A stretch of 64,000 bases of DNA, taken from positions 60,001 to 124,000 of the forward strand of contig NW_013657676.1 of assembly GCF_000142905.1 (NCBI RefSeq), read 5' to 3'. Shown piece after piece: positions 10,909-20,756 of this stretch. Source of the stretch: Thecamonas trahens ATCC 50062 (lineage: Eukaryota > Apusozoa > Apusomonadida > Apusomonadidae). The position numbers and the translations under genes were made by a program. Positions within the stretch are counted from its first letter, which is position 1; each line of letters opens with the position of its first letter. The notes below the pieces were generated by a model that did no database searches, had not been told where the DNA came from, and was given only the letters and a program-made list of their open reading frames with translations.

Positions 10909-11742
10909 TCAGTGGCCCTTGCGCTTCTTTTTGGGCGCAAATGGGACAAGCTCGGTGTACGGCTGCCGCTGCAGCGGATGGGCGACGAGCATGGTGGTGT
11001 GGAGAACGAGGCGGCGAAAGTTGGTCGAGTCCTCCAGAAAATACGACTCGGGTGAGGCGACTTCGACAGAGGTAAGAAAGTTGAATACGCTCTGCGGGTC
11101 GTTCTCGGCCGATGGCTTCTCATGGAGGTAAAGAACGTCGTGGAAAAAGTGCGGATGCGCAAGGAGCGCCGTCCGCAGCGCTGCGTGCTCGGGCGAGACG
11201 TGGGGGACAATGGCCGAGCGCGCGTAGACGAGGATCACTCGGAGGACGTGTGGCGGGTCGGGCGAGTCGGGCGTCTGCGCCGCCAGGTCGTCGGCGTCGT
11301 CAAGGAGGCCGAGCGAGGCGGCGAGCGCAAAGACAGAACCGATGTCAAGAGAGCGAAAGTTGCCCAGCGTGCGGACCGCCGAGAGCGCATTGTGGAAGGC
11401 CTGCACGTCCGAGGTGAACGGCGTGTGCAGCTGCGCGGTCTCGGTCAGGATGCCGAGTCCAAACTGGTGCAGCGGCGAGAGCCCGGCCTTGGCCACCACA
11501 AAGTTGGAGATCACCCGCTTGGCGCAATCAAGCCGCGTCATGTACGACTCTTGGTTGGTTGTAGACGCCTGCTTTGACACAAACTCCATCCCGTCCATCT
11601 CCGAGTGCGCATCCACAAGAAACAGCTACCACCATCCATCACCCCACCCATCCATCCATGAGTCTTCAGCGGAAGCCACCACACAATGCCCTGCCGCACC
11701 TTGTTCGCCGGGCAGCTCGAACCAAGTCACACACACACACAC

Positions 11743-11776
<34 letters not shown>

Positions 11777-12332
11777 TCTCCCCACCCACCCAACGTACGA
11801 TCCGCTCCGGGACGTTCGACGCCCTCACAGGACGCAGACCCTTGGCCACCGGCAAACCAATCGCGCTCTCCTTGCCCTTGTCTGGCCCATCTCTACCATC
11901 GACATCACTCGTCGCCGATGAGCTTCCAGGTTGAGAAGCATGCGCGGTGGCGGCGGTGGTCGCCGAAGCTCCGTCGCCAGTCAGAGGCGCACCACTGGCA
12001 TGGGCTGTAGAAGCCGAAGAAGGGCGAGCCGAAGACGAGTCGACGATATGTTGTGTAACACTCTCTGTTGCAGCATGAGTGCGGTTGTCGACGTCCATAC
12101 CGGCCATGGTCGTGGAGGGCAGGTTCGCCAAGTCGTCTCGCGGAGTCGATGTTCTCGTCGACGATGCGCTGCCAGCGGCAGAGCCGACCGAGCCGACCGA
12201 GCCGACCGAGCTGAGCGAGCCGACCGAGGCTGCAGCAGGAGTGGGGGCGGTGGCCAAAGGCTCGCTCGCGACAACCACGTTCATGTCGTTGCTCTGGGTT
12301 ACTGCTTTGTACGCCGGCGGGGGCAATGCCAT
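10909..12332 (-). CDS. BABAM1: MERIT40 / BABAM1 (BRISC and BRCA1-A subunit)
   Basis: VWA-like scaffold of the K63 deubiquitinase complexes BRISC and BRCA1-A (family knowledge). Exons 12332-11799 and 11625-10909, 416 residues, GTACGT donor and TAG acceptor, phase 0. The splice brings NVPERI to LFLVDAHSEMDGMEF, matching the first VWA strand of MERIT40. Later conserved pieces are HVLRVILVYARS, PHFFHDVLYLHEK, VFNFLTSVEVA and a C-terminal VAHPLQRQPY. The first 160 residues are Ser/Ala-rich and include GS/VGS dipeptide repeats. A C17 run on the sense strand lies just upstream of the ATG. The 173-nt intron is mostly (CA)n and (CT)n. Confidence 0.88.
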
Positions 12333-12527
12333 CTCAGCACGTCTCGGCCCGGGGGGGGGGGGGGGGGAGTGAGTCAGGTGTGGCCGTCGGCAGCCGACCG
12401 GCAGCAGCCGACCGGCAGCCGACCGGCGCACGGCTCGTTATATGGATTGGATCGAGGCCTGCAGCCTTTACTCTTTTTCTCTCTCTCCTCTCACCGCTCT
12501 CACACGCCACTCGCGAGCAAGATTGCA

Positions 12528-13574
12528 CTACTCGAGCATGGGCTTGGTCTCGTCGTCGCTGGCATCGTCGTCTCCGTCCGAGTGCGAAGCGGCGGCCATG
12601 TGCTCCTCAAAGTCCTTCTGGTCGAACAGCTCGGCGTAGAAGAGAGCGCGGTCCTTGAGGACGCCGATGGCGTCGCGGACAAGGCGATCCGGCGGGAGGA
12701 TGCCGGTGCTCTCGACTGAAAAGATAAAGTGAGTCTTGACACGACGGAGCTCGACTGCCGGGGTGTACACGCCGTGGGCCGAGTGCTGGGCATCGGGCGG
12801 CGGACGGATGCACTCGCGGCACATGGTGCACTGGCGCGGGCGAGCGACAACGAGCTCGCCCGAGTCCTCAATGTCAAAGACCTTGGTTGGGCACGTCTGT
12901 GCAATGCGGGAGGCCTCCTCGGACTTGGGCTGCGCCACAATGACCGGCTCGGGCAAGAGGCGGTACGAGGCGGTGGCGACGGGCGACCACTTGGCGTGGA
13001 CCTTGCCCACGCCCTTGGTCACGTAGCATCGCACATCGATGCGCTGTCCGGGCGCCAGCTTGGCCAGCAGAATGTCCGGGTGGACAACCTGCGGCGGGTT
13101 CTCTGCAAACCGCTCGGCCTGCTCGCCGAACGGTGTCCACACCAGCGCAGACGCAAAGACCTTGGAGTTGACGACCTCGTTGTTGATGTCACGGAAGCAC
13201 TTGACATTGAGGTCAAAGATGAGCGTGTTCTCCGGAGTGTGCTCGTTGCCAGAGACATGCGTCTCAAAGAACGCCGGATCGGCCTTGATCGGCACCAGGC
13301 CGAGCCGGTGGGCAAAGACTTCATCCTGGATCACCGACGTGTTGTCGCGGAACTCGGCAATCTCGATCGCCATTGTCGGCACCTCGGAGAGCAGGATCCG
13401 CCGCAGCGTGTTGGCCAGCGGCGCGTCGACGCCCGACAGCTCAAACACCAGGTCGTTGCCGTCCTCCGACACATCATTCACCTCGACCTTGACCTCCTCT
13501 GTGAACTTTTCCACGTTCAGCCCGTTCTCCACCCCGACCGACGCAAACGACGTCGGCGCATCAAACGACGAGCC
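12528..13574 (-). CDS. POLR1C: RNA polymerase I/III subunit RPAC1 (AC40), first exon not found
   Basis: Alpha-like subunit shared by RNA polymerases I and III. Signatures include GVDAPLANTLRRILLSEVP, QDEVFAHRLGLVPI, VHPDILLAKLAPGQRID, HAKWSPVATASYRLLP and FSVESTGILPPDRL. The wording of these motifs fits RPAC1 rather than RPB3. It keeps a CTMCREC cluster (about 12810-12835) that recalls the ferredoxin-like Fe-S site of archaeal RpoD; I recall it in plant RPAC1 too. The coding frame begins after a likely acceptor (GGGACAG, exon from 13574) because a stop lies just upstream. The initiating exon should lie within about 13590-13800, a low-complexity GGT/TGG-rich stretch where I cannot choose it. 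Confidence 0.9.
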   Translation of the reverse strand, partial: GSSFDAPTSFASVGVENGLNVEKFTEEVKVEVNDVSEDGNDLVFELSGVDAPLANTLRRILLSEVPTMAIEIAEFRDNTSVIQDEVFAHRLGLVPIKADPAFFETHVSGNEHTPENTLIFDLNVKCFRDINNEVVNSKVFASALVWTPFGEQAERFAENPPQVVHPDILLAKLAPGQRIDVRCYVTKGVGKVHAKWSPVATASYRLLPEPVIVAQPKSEEASRIAQTCPTKVFDIEDSGELVVARPRQCTMCRECIRPPPDAQHSAHGVYTPAVELRRVKTHFIFSVESTGILPPDRLVRDAIGVLKDRALFYAELFDQKDFEEHMAAASHSDGDDDASDDETKPMLE

Positions 13575-13802
13575 CTGTCCCCATCACCGATCACAACCAC
13601 GACCACGACCAGAACCACAACCACAACCACAACCACGACCGTCACCATCATTGCCACCACCATCATCGTCGTCGTCATCAGTAAACCACCCAAGCCCCAT
13701 CAGCCACGCCGATGACCATGACCAAGCGCCGCACAGACCGACCACACCACAGCCACCCGCAACCCGCCCACACCCGCCCACACCCGCCACACCACACCGA
13801 CC

Positions 13803-14113
13803 ATGCCCGAACCAAAACCATACATTTGTAAGTGACTCTACCTCGTGCGTAGTCGTGCCCATCCCTCCTGCCATCCCCCGTTCCCCCTCCCCACGGCTTG
13901 TCCCTCCGTCCTCCCCCCCAATCCAACCATCCTGGCTGGTCACCACCCCTTCCACCCCTCATTGCTCCCAAAGCAGCCGAGGGAGAGCCAGACAGAGAAC
14001 ACGCAATGGCGCAAGTGGTGGCTCCCGTGTGTACGTACATGGAGAATACGATCTTCACCAAGGATCACCCGTGTCTTCATCTTGGTCGCAACATCCTTCC
14101 CGCTCATGGCTGA
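13803..14113 (+). CDS. Possible small two-exon protein (54 residues)
   Basis: Exon 1 (13803-13827) encodes MPEPKPYI. It is followed by a perfect GTAAGT donor, and the acceptor AAAG at 13973 restores frame into SAEGEPDREHAMAQVVAP and onward to TGA 14113. The C-terminal part has a well-mixed composition (NTIFTKDHPCLHLGRNI) unlike the surrounding low-complexity sequence. I do not recognise it. It lies head-to-head with RPAC1 and tail-to-tail with the poly(A) polymerase gene. Transcript data are needed to confirm it. Confidence 0.35.
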
Positions 14114-14222
14114 CTGGTGAAACGACGACGAGTGCCGGCCGCCGCTGGCCCGGATTCGCCGACTCCCCTTTCGCCACCTTGGCCACCTCGGCCGACTCGC
14201 CACATCGCTTGCCAGGCATAGT

Positions 14223-16802
14223 TTATATCGACGGCTCAAATCCCATCCGCAGCTCACGGCGCTTGCGGGCGAGCTTGCGCTTCATCCGCGCCGACTTTTT
14301 GATGAACCGCTTGCGCTTGGGAGCAGGTCCCGAGCCCGAGCCGGATTCGTCGTCGGACGACCGCATCCGTTTGCGGGAGACGAGCTTGGCGCCCGTGCCC
14401 GGGTACAGCCGGGCGATGTTGCGCCGCAGGCTCGTGGTCTTGGCCGAGTCGCTCACAATGGCGGCCAGGATCGAACCCGACGCAGGGTACGAGTCGGTCG
14501 CCACCAGCGACTTGAAGGCCAGCAAAAAGGCCGACCGGATCTTGCCGATGGCGTACGAGCCGGAGCCGACGTCGTTCTGCGGATTGTTTGGGTCCTGGAT
14601 GCAGAGCCGGAAGAGTTCACCTGACTTGACGCGTCCGCGCGGCGCATTGCGAAAGTGTGGATGCTTGGACTTGTCAAACAGCCGACCCGAGCCCTGGGTA
14701 AAGATGCCAACGGTAAAGTAGTTGTATCGCATGCCGTACATCTCCATAAACTCTACAAGCAGGATGCCGAGGCTCGATGAGGTAGTCACCTGCGGCCGCC
14801 GGTGCTGGAGAAAGGCCACAACCATGTTAGTCAGCGCAAACGAGCCGATCCCACCGCGATACACCTCGTTCAGCTCACGCTGCGCCAGAAAGTATTTGAG
14901 AACAAGGACCAGCGGCTTGAGCGCCGGATACTGGTCGAGCTGGCCCTTGACAATGCTCAGCGCCTCGACGCCGTCTGACACGTTGAAACACACGTCAACT
15001 GCCGTCTTGGTCTCGGTATGCACCGCCTTGATGATCGGCACCTTGGCCGAGTCGATGATCTGCACAGACTCAAAGTCTGGGCACCCAAGCATGGCCTCGC
15101 CCAGCCGGTACAGCGGAAGCTCGCCGCTGCTGTCCTTGCAAAACACCACCGTGTCGATGTCCGAGGTCGGGAGGCAGAGCCCGAGCGCCACAGAGCCAAA
15201 CACCTCAAGCTGTGCTTTTCCGCCCCACACCACATCCACCAAGTCCCGCAGCTGCGAGACAACAACCGCACGCATCTCGTCTTCGCTCGGCGTCGACGAC
15301 ATGGTCATGGAAAAGTCGAGGATCTCCTCATGCAGCCGCTCAGACACGGTATCGCCCGCGTACGGCCCGCGGAACCACGACGGGCCGCTGGAGCCCGACT
15401 CGTCTTCGCTCGCATCTGCTTTCGTACCAGGCGGCGATGCTCCGCTCCCGCCCATGTCGAGCGCGATGAATCCCGAGTCGGACGACAACTCGCCGACCTC
15501 GGCGGGCGCGGCAGATGTGGCCAGTGCCATGCCTTTGCCGCCAGCCACCACCCCGCCCAGAGCACTGGCCGACTCAGGAACAGTCCCGGACGCCGACTCG
15601 GAGCCAGACGCCGACTCGGAGATTGAGCCCGACCGCAGCCCGAGCTCCGGCTGGCGGAGCGGCGTCGAGGCTGTCGTGGCTACTGCTGCCGCCGCAGCGC
15701 CCTTGGCCCGCTGGCCGAGCACTGGCGAGAAGATGTCCGAGAATGACATGCCGACTCGCGGCTCGGGCGCAGCCAAGAAGCCCATGTCTTCCAGCGTCGG
15801 CGCCTTGCCCGGCGCCTCGAGCATGTCGTCCCAGGTACGGGTCCGCACCACAGCGGGCGAACTCGTGCTTCCGGCCTTGGTTCCGGCACCGAGCGCAGCC
15901 CGGTACGCCGGCGCTGCAGCCTGATGCGTCACACTCGCCTCGTGCGCCAACAGGCCTTCGAGCCTGAACCGCACCATGCACACCTTGCATGAGACCGTGA
16001 CCAAGAGCCCGGCGTAGCTCGATCCGAGCTCAAAGGCAGAGAGGCGCGTCGTCTCATAGAGGCCGACTTCGACATCGCGCACAAACGCCGCCGCTCGTTC
16101 ACAGTGGTATGCGCTCGCCACATGCGCCTCACTCTCTGTAAGGGGCACCTCGCGTGCGTCCGGGCAGTACACGCATCGCAAAACCTTGGGCTTGCCGCTT
16201 GGCACCATGTCGTTGATCACCAGTCGCTGATCGAGGGCCACCGCCTGCGTGCTGCTCTCAGCGGTAATAGCGGGCTTGTCATCAATAGCCGTCCCAGCCC
16301 GGCTCTCCTGCTTCTTGGTCGATGCCTTGGACTTGGCGCCGGCCCGCTGGCCCTTGTTAGACCTGCTGCTGCGACCTGCGGCATTATTCGACTTGTTTGA
16401 CTTTGAGTTCTTCTTGCTCTGCCCCTTTGACGGCTTCTGCTTCTTCTTCTTCTTGGACTTGGACTTGGACTTGGACTTGGATTTGGCCTTGGTCGTGACC
16501 TCCTTCTTCCCGGCCTTTGATTTTGGGCCAGCGGAAGCCTCGCGCGCCTTGGCCATTTTTTCCTTCCTCGTCATCTTCTTGGCCGACTTGGCCGACTTGG
16601 CCGACTTGGCCGACTTGGTCGACTTGGCCGACTTGGCCGACTTGGCCTGAGCCTTCTGTTTCGCCTTTCCCTTGCCCGATCCCTTCCGTCCAGCCATACC
16701 ACCAGCCATACCATCAGTGCCATCCCCTTGGTTCTTCTTCTTCCCCTCCTTTTTGCTCTTCTTCTTGCTCTTCTTCCCCACTGTACGTATCCACGGCGCC
16801 AT
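14223..16802 (-). CDS. TRF4/PAPD5-like non-canonical poly(A) polymerase with zinc fingers
   Basis: Nucleotidyltransferase of the TENT4 type, adding A tails to nuclear RNAs by family knowledge. Single exon, 859 residues from ATG 16802. The N-terminal ~200 residues are extremely Lys/Ser-rich, with an AKSAKS repeat and an SKSKSKSK run. Two C2H2-like fingers follow: CVYC...H...H near residue 210 and CKVC...H...H near residue 272. The catalytic domain has FGSVALGLCLPTSDID (Asp codons at about 15161 and 15155) and a third Asp in TAVDVCFNV. The PAP-associated domain has a GGIGSFALTNMVVAFLQ motif and RNPNN-like DPNNPQNDVG. The C-terminus is basic. The zinc fingers before the polymerase domain are an uncommon addition. 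Confidence 0.88.
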   Translation of the reverse strand: MAPWIRTVGKKSKKKSKKEGKKKNQGDGTDGMAGGMAGRKGSGKGKAKQKAQAKSAKSAKSTKSAKSAKSAKSAKKMTRKEKMAKAREASAGPKSKAGKKEVTTKAKSKSKSKSKSKKKKKQKPSKGQSKKNSKSNKSNNAAGRSSRSNKGQRAGAKSKASTKKQESRAGTAIDDKPAITAESSTQAVALDQRLVINDMVPSGKPKVLRCVYCPDAREVPLTESEAHVASAYHCERAAAFVRDVEVGLYETTRLSAFELGSSYAGLLVTVSCKVCMVRFRLEGLLAHEASVTHQAAAPAYRAALGAGTKAGSTSSPAVVRTRTWDDMLEAPGKAPTLEDMGFLAAPEPRVGMSFSDIFSPVLGQRAKGAAAAAVATTASTPLRQPELGLRSGSISESASGSESASGTVPESASALGGVVAGGKGMALATSAAPAEVGELSSDSGFIALDMGGSGASPPGTKADASEDESGSSGPSWFRGPYAGDTVSERLHEEILDFSMTMSSTPSEDEMRAVVVSQLRDLVDVVWGGKAQLEVFGSVALGLCLPTSDIDTVVFCKDSSGELPLYRLGEAMLGCPDFESVQIIDSAKVPIIKAVHTETKTAVDVCFNVSDGVEALSIVKGQLDQYPALKPLVLVLKYFLAQRELNEVYRGGIGSFALTNMVVAFLQHRRPQVTTSSSLGILLVEFMEMYGMRYNYFTVGIFTQGSGRLFDKSKHPHFRNAPRGRVKSGELFRLCIQDPNNPQNDVGSGSYAIGKIRSAFLLAFKSLVATDSYPASGSILAAIVSDSAKTTSLRRNIARLYPGTGAKLVSRKRMRSSDDESGSGSGPAPKRKRFIKKSARMKRKLARKRRELRMGFEPSI

Positions 16803-16939
16803 CACCGAGTGAGTCCCCCCGCCCGCCCTCCACCCCTCCCCCTCCTCATCCCCTCCCACTCACACCAGTCCATCAGCACCGGCACCGACACACCATCTCA
16901 ACATACCCGCCATGCTGACACACAACCTGTGAGAGAAGA

Positions 16940-17122
16940 ATGGCTAAGCTGAATACTTGGGCCACCTTGCTCAAGCTAGTTGCTGCCCTCATCCTCGTCG
17001 TCATCGCCTCGCGCAGGATTGGATCCGACTCGTTCTCTCCCTCACCCTCTCTCTCTCTCTCTCTCTCTCTTCTACTGTCACCCGCCAATGCCCCCCCCCC
17101 CCCCGTCCCACCCTCCATCTGA
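16940..17122 (+). CDS. Possible 60-residue membrane peptide
   Basis: ATG-initiated frame whose first half, MAKLNTWATLLKLVAALIL and on, forms one hydrophobic helix followed by Arg-Arg. That is plausible for a single-pass membrane peptide or a first exon. The second half (Ser-Leu repeats, then Pro) comes from a CT-rich tract and C14 run and looks non-coding. An intron could begin before it, but no clear donor was chosen. Confidence 0.22.
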   Translation: MAKLNTWATLLKLVAALILVVIASRRIGSDSFSPSPSLSLSLSLLLSPANAPPPPVPPSI

Positions 17123-17516
17123 GCCCATCAGGAGATCATATAGATAACATGGATACTCCCCACTCTCTTTCTGGCTTTCATCCATGTATTACATGAGCCA
17201 TGTGCTCCTGATCGTGCTCACAAAGCCTACATCTTCCCCACTATCTGTACTACCACCTCACGCTCTTCCCCCTCCCCCCTTCCCCCTCCCCTATCCCCTA
17301 TCCCCTACCCCCCTCCTTCTGAGCCCATCAGGGGAACATATAGATAACAGGGATACTCCCCACTTTCTTTCTGGCTTTCATCCATGTATTACATGAGCCA
17401 GTGGCTCCTGATTGTGTTCACAAAGCCTACATTTTCCCCCCATTTGGTAATACCACCTCACGCTCTTCCCCCTCCCCCCTTCCCCCTCCCCTATCCCCTT
17501 TCCCCTACCCCCCTAC
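17119..17516. repeat. Tandem duplication, 200-bp period
   Basis: Two adjacent copies begin with TGAGCCCATCAGG at 17120 and 17320, exactly 200 bp apart. They share most of their length, including the CATCCATGTATTACATGAGCC segment and a CTCTTCCCCCTCCC tail. Scattered substitutions separate the copies, so it is an old or diverging duplication. No coding potential is shared. Confidence 0.9.
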
Positions 17517-17722
17517 CTCCCCCCCCCCCCTCATACCCCCATTGACAACTCCGATTTTGAGCCCCCCCCCCCCCCCCCCCTCCCGATCATCCCTATGATG
17601 GAAGTCACGCCTCCCTCCGAAGAGCAACCGAGACGAGCCGGAATGGAGGGCTTGAGGGCAAAGCTGTGTGATGGCTGAACCATCCATCCATCCACTTGCA
17701 CTTCACCCCATCGGGCATCATC

Positions 17723-18988
17723 ATGAGCGACAAGGGCAAGGAAGAGGTAGTTGTCAACGAGAGCAAGGCTCAGACAGATGGGAGTGGTAATGCGGGTGAG
17801 GAGGGTTCGGACTTGGATGACTTTGGTTACAACATTCCCATGGACCCCGAGTCGGTGGCAAGGCGAGCGGCTATTGCTTCGGAGCTGCCCGACGTCGACG
17901 ACATGCCCATCTTTATGAAGGCTCTGCCGACCGATGCGGCTCATCCTGCGGCAGAGACGCTGCTTGCCCTCTCAACGCTCAAGTACGAGGGCATGTCGCC
18001 GCACGAGATCGCTGAGGAGCTGAAGAGCCAGGGCAACGAGTTCTTCCGCAAGGGCGACAAGGACTCGCTCATCCAGGCTCTCCACAAGTACGACGATGCA
18101 CTGGCGCAGGAGTCGTCCAACGCCAAGGCCAACTCGATCTACCACTCGAACCGCGCGGCATGCTTACTCAAGCTCCGCAAGTACAAGGCGACGGCAGAGG
18201 CGTGCTTCAAGGCCCTCGAGTGCAACCCGGGCAACATCAAGGCCTTCTACCGCTCGTGTAAGGCCCACTTTGCGCTTGGCGACTACGAGATGGCTCTGCG
18301 CGTCGGCCAGGCCGGTCTGCTGGCCTCGGAGGACGAGCCGGGTGGCATCAAGGCGGCCAAGGACCTGGCTGTTCTTGTCCACAAGATCGACAAGATCGCC
18401 AAGGCCAAGGCCGAGCGCGAGGCCAAGGCGGCCGCCGAGCGCGCCGAGCGTGAGGCCAAGGCTGCTGCCGAGCGCGCTGAGATCGATGCTGAGCTGGCGA
18501 CCCGCGGCGTGGTCCTTGGCGCTGCACTTTTTGAGCGGACCGATCCCACGCTCGAGACTGCGCAGATCGGCTTTGTCGACAAGACCGCCGGCTCGATGCT
18601 CCAATTCCCGGTCCTGCTCCTCTACCCGGAGTTTGGCCAGACCGACTTTATCCAGGTCTTTGGCGAGCTGGACACGTTTGGCTCGCATCTGACCGAGCTG
18701 TACCCGCCGACTGGCGCGCCGCTCCCATGGGACTCGACCAACAGCTACGTCTTTTCCACGCTGGCCATCTACGCCATGCCGTGCATGACTCCGCCGCTCG
18801 ACGAGGCTGAGGCCAAGGTCTTCCACAAGCGCGTCGCCCGCGGCATCAAACCCGTCCGCCTCGACATGTCCACCACCCTGCTGCAGGCCATTACCCTCCC
18901 TGGCTACGTCATGCCGCAGCTGCCAACCTTCCACGTCATGGTTGCTGGCTCTGCCTTTGAGAAGCAGTGGCTCGCTAACCCGCAGTGA
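17723..18988 (+). CDS. TTC4: TTC4 / Cns1-like Hsp90 co-chaperone
   Basis: TPR co-chaperone for Hsp70/Hsp90 (family knowledge). Single exon, 421 residues from ATG 17723. It has the N-terminal DVDDMPIFMKALP segment, then three TPR helices pairs (EELKSQGNEFFRKGD, YHSNRAACLLKLRKYKAT, IKAFYRSCKAHFALGDYEM). A charged KAKAEREAKAAAERAE coiled coil follows. The C-terminal wheel domain reads LQFPVLLLYPEFGQTDFIQ and ends TLLQAITLPGYVMPQLP. This order is characteristic of TTC4/Cns1. The stop lies 33 bp from the stop of the convergent WD40 gene. Confidence 0.92.
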   Translation: MSDKGKEEVVVNESKAQTDGSGNAGEEGSDLDDFGYNIPMDPESVARRAAIASELPDVDDMPIFMKALPTDAAHPAAETLLALSTLKYEGMSPHEIAEELKSQGNEFFRKGDKDSLIQALHKYDDALAQESSNAKANSIYHSNRAACLLKLRKYKATAEACFKALECNPGNIKAFYRSCKAHFALGDYEMALRVGQAGLLASEDEPGGIKAAKDLAVLVHKIDKIAKAKAEREAKAAAERAEREAKAAAERAEIDAELATRGVVLGAALFERTDPTLETAQIGFVDKTAGSMLQFPVLLLYPEFGQTDFIQVFGELDTFGSHLTELYPPTGAPLPWDSTNSYVFSTLAIYAMPCMTPPLDEAEAKVFHKRVARGIKPVRLDMSTTLLQAITLPGYVMPQLPTFHVMVAGSAFEKQWLANPQ

Positions 18989-19021
18989 GCCCAGCGCGGC
19001 CTCTGCCGGCTTTTGCCCTGC

Positions 19022-20756
19022 TCACCTGTTCTCGCTGCCACTCCCGGGCAACGTCCGCGGGTCGACGTACTCTTCCGAGTAGTCGGAGCTGGCGCCATCG
19101 CCGCCGGCGCCACCAGAGCTGCTGTCGTCAACCTCGTCCTCGTCCCCGGCCTCGCCCTCGACCCCGGCCTCGTCCTCGTCCTCGTTGTCCTCCTGGTCGA
19201 GCAAGGTCTGTAACAGGTTGACGTCAAAGTCGGTAGCGGAGAGGAACTCGAACATTTGCTCATAGAGCGAGGGCATCGATGACGAGCTCATAGACCTGGG
19301 AACGTTACGCGAGAGGACACTCTCGAGTTCAGGATCGATGGTAAACCGCGGCTGATCCAGGTCCGGGCACCAGAGCTTGACGTTGTCCTCGATGCCCGCG
19401 GTGGCGAGGAGCGGATAGCCCGATGGGTGCGGCGCGATGGCGTTGATGACGTAGCGGTCAGCATGGCGGAGGACGGAGGCGAGCTCCGCCGACTTTGTCT
19501 CCCACACCATGGCGTTGCCACAGTCCGAGCCCGAGACAATGTACTGTGAGCGGTCACCAAGAAAGGCGATGCTTTTGACGGTCTCCGAGTTGCGGGCGCC
19601 AGTGTAGCGACGGAGTGTGACCGCAGCAGCCGTGTCGTCGCGGTCGGCGAGCAGATACGCGTAGTCGTCGTTGAGGGTAGCAACAACGCTTGTCCCGTTC
19701 CAGTTGTACTCGATGCATGTCGGCTCGGCCGTTGGGTCTGCATCGGCCACCACAAGCGTCCGCAGCCGCGGCGCCTCGTCGGCCTCGCGGGCCATGCGCA
19801 CATCAAAGATGTTGACAAACGGGCCCGAGCCCGAGACAGCCAGCGAGTAGCCGCCGGTCGGATCGGCCGAGATCGAGTTGATTATCGACCGGCCCGAGGT
19901 AAACGACATGATGTGTTCGGCCGAGCGGGCGCGGACGTCAAACAGCATGACCGTCCCCTGCCCTCCGCACGAAAAGACGCAACCCGGCCACGCCGGCGCC
20001 CGGCAGAGGCCATGCGCCCGCATCGGATGCTGTCCGAGCGTGCGCGACGCATTGCCCTCGCTTGCCCCCGTGCCTCGATAGCATGCACTCGGACGTACCC
20101 GTCGCCCGCCACCGTCACTACCAGCGCCTCGGACGCCTCGGGGAGGTCCAGGACCTTGAACACATTGCCGCGGTGGCCGGTGGGAATCGCAATGACCGGG
20201 GTGTCACGCGCCCCATCATCGGTGCGGCTCAGTGATTGTGGCTCCCACACCCACGGTGGAGGGGGTCGTCGTCGTCATCGTCATCGTCGTCAAGCGAGTC
20301 GTATTCGTTGTTGCTGACCTCGCCGCCACCACTCACCGCCACCTCGGCAGCACCCTCCGCCGAAGACCGAGCTCGCTCGGCCTGCATCTCGGCTCGACGT
20401 GCACGTCGACGCTCGATCCTCGTCCGCGTCCGAACGTCCAACGCGGCATACTGACCTTTCGGCGCCGAGTATCCGAACTCGGCATCGATCTCCCAGATGT
20501 GCAGCTGCGTGTCATCACCCGAGGACATCAGCCGCGATCCGTCACGAGTAAAGGCAATGGCATTGACACAGCCCGAGTGAGCGTTGATCACTCCCGAGAG
20601 CTGCAGGTACGGCACCAGCGCACGACTCGTACACCCTCTTCTACACTTGCCCGTCAGCCGAGTAGCCATGACCAAAGACGTCAAAGATGATGATGACGAC
20701 GGTGGTGACGACGAAGCGGTCCATGACCGCCATGGAGAACTCGCTCTTGCTGCCAT
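19022..20756 (-). CDS. DCAF8: DCAF8-like WD40 protein, frame broken twice
   Basis: Substrate receptor of CUL4-DDB1 ubiquitin ligases by family knowledge. WD repeats run in order: NAHSGCVNAIAFTRDG, GHRGNVFKVLDLPE, GQGTVMLFDVRARS, then the diagnostic RNSETVKSIAFLGDRSQYI and VSGSDCGNAMVWE, NAIAPHPSGYPLLATAG. An acidic tail closes the protein. These pieces lie in three frames: shifts occur at about 20240-20265 (after an acidic insert of nine consecutive Asp) and at about 20050-20075. Each needs one added base, and adding two bases gives 578 continuous residues. There is no good GT-AG intron at either place. The start is the most upstream ATG; the first 40 residues are not conserved and a short intron ending CTGCAG is possible. 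It is either a gene with base-call errors or a recent pseudogene. Confidence 0.75.

Larger units (their letters stand above)
16803..17722. other. Intergenic with duplicated segment
   Basis: About 920 bp between divergent starts. It holds a short hydrophobic ORF (16940-17122), a 200-bp direct duplication (listed separately), and C runs at 17091-17104 and 17562-17580. No conserved gene was seen. Confidence 0.5.

Noticed and set aside
13039-14721. 560-residue plus-strand open frame
   Set aside because: It lies antisense to RPAC1 and the poly(A) polymerase and its translation is Pro/Ser/Arg-rich with no family likeness; it is a GC-bias shadow.
14722-15924. 400-residue plus-strand open frame
   Set aside because: Antisense to the conserved catalytic region of the poly(A) polymerase.
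20050-20265. Micro-introns explaining the DCAF8-like frame changes
   Set aside because: The only GT...AG pairs nearby would be 19-27 nt and do not restore the right frame; one missing base per site explains the data better.
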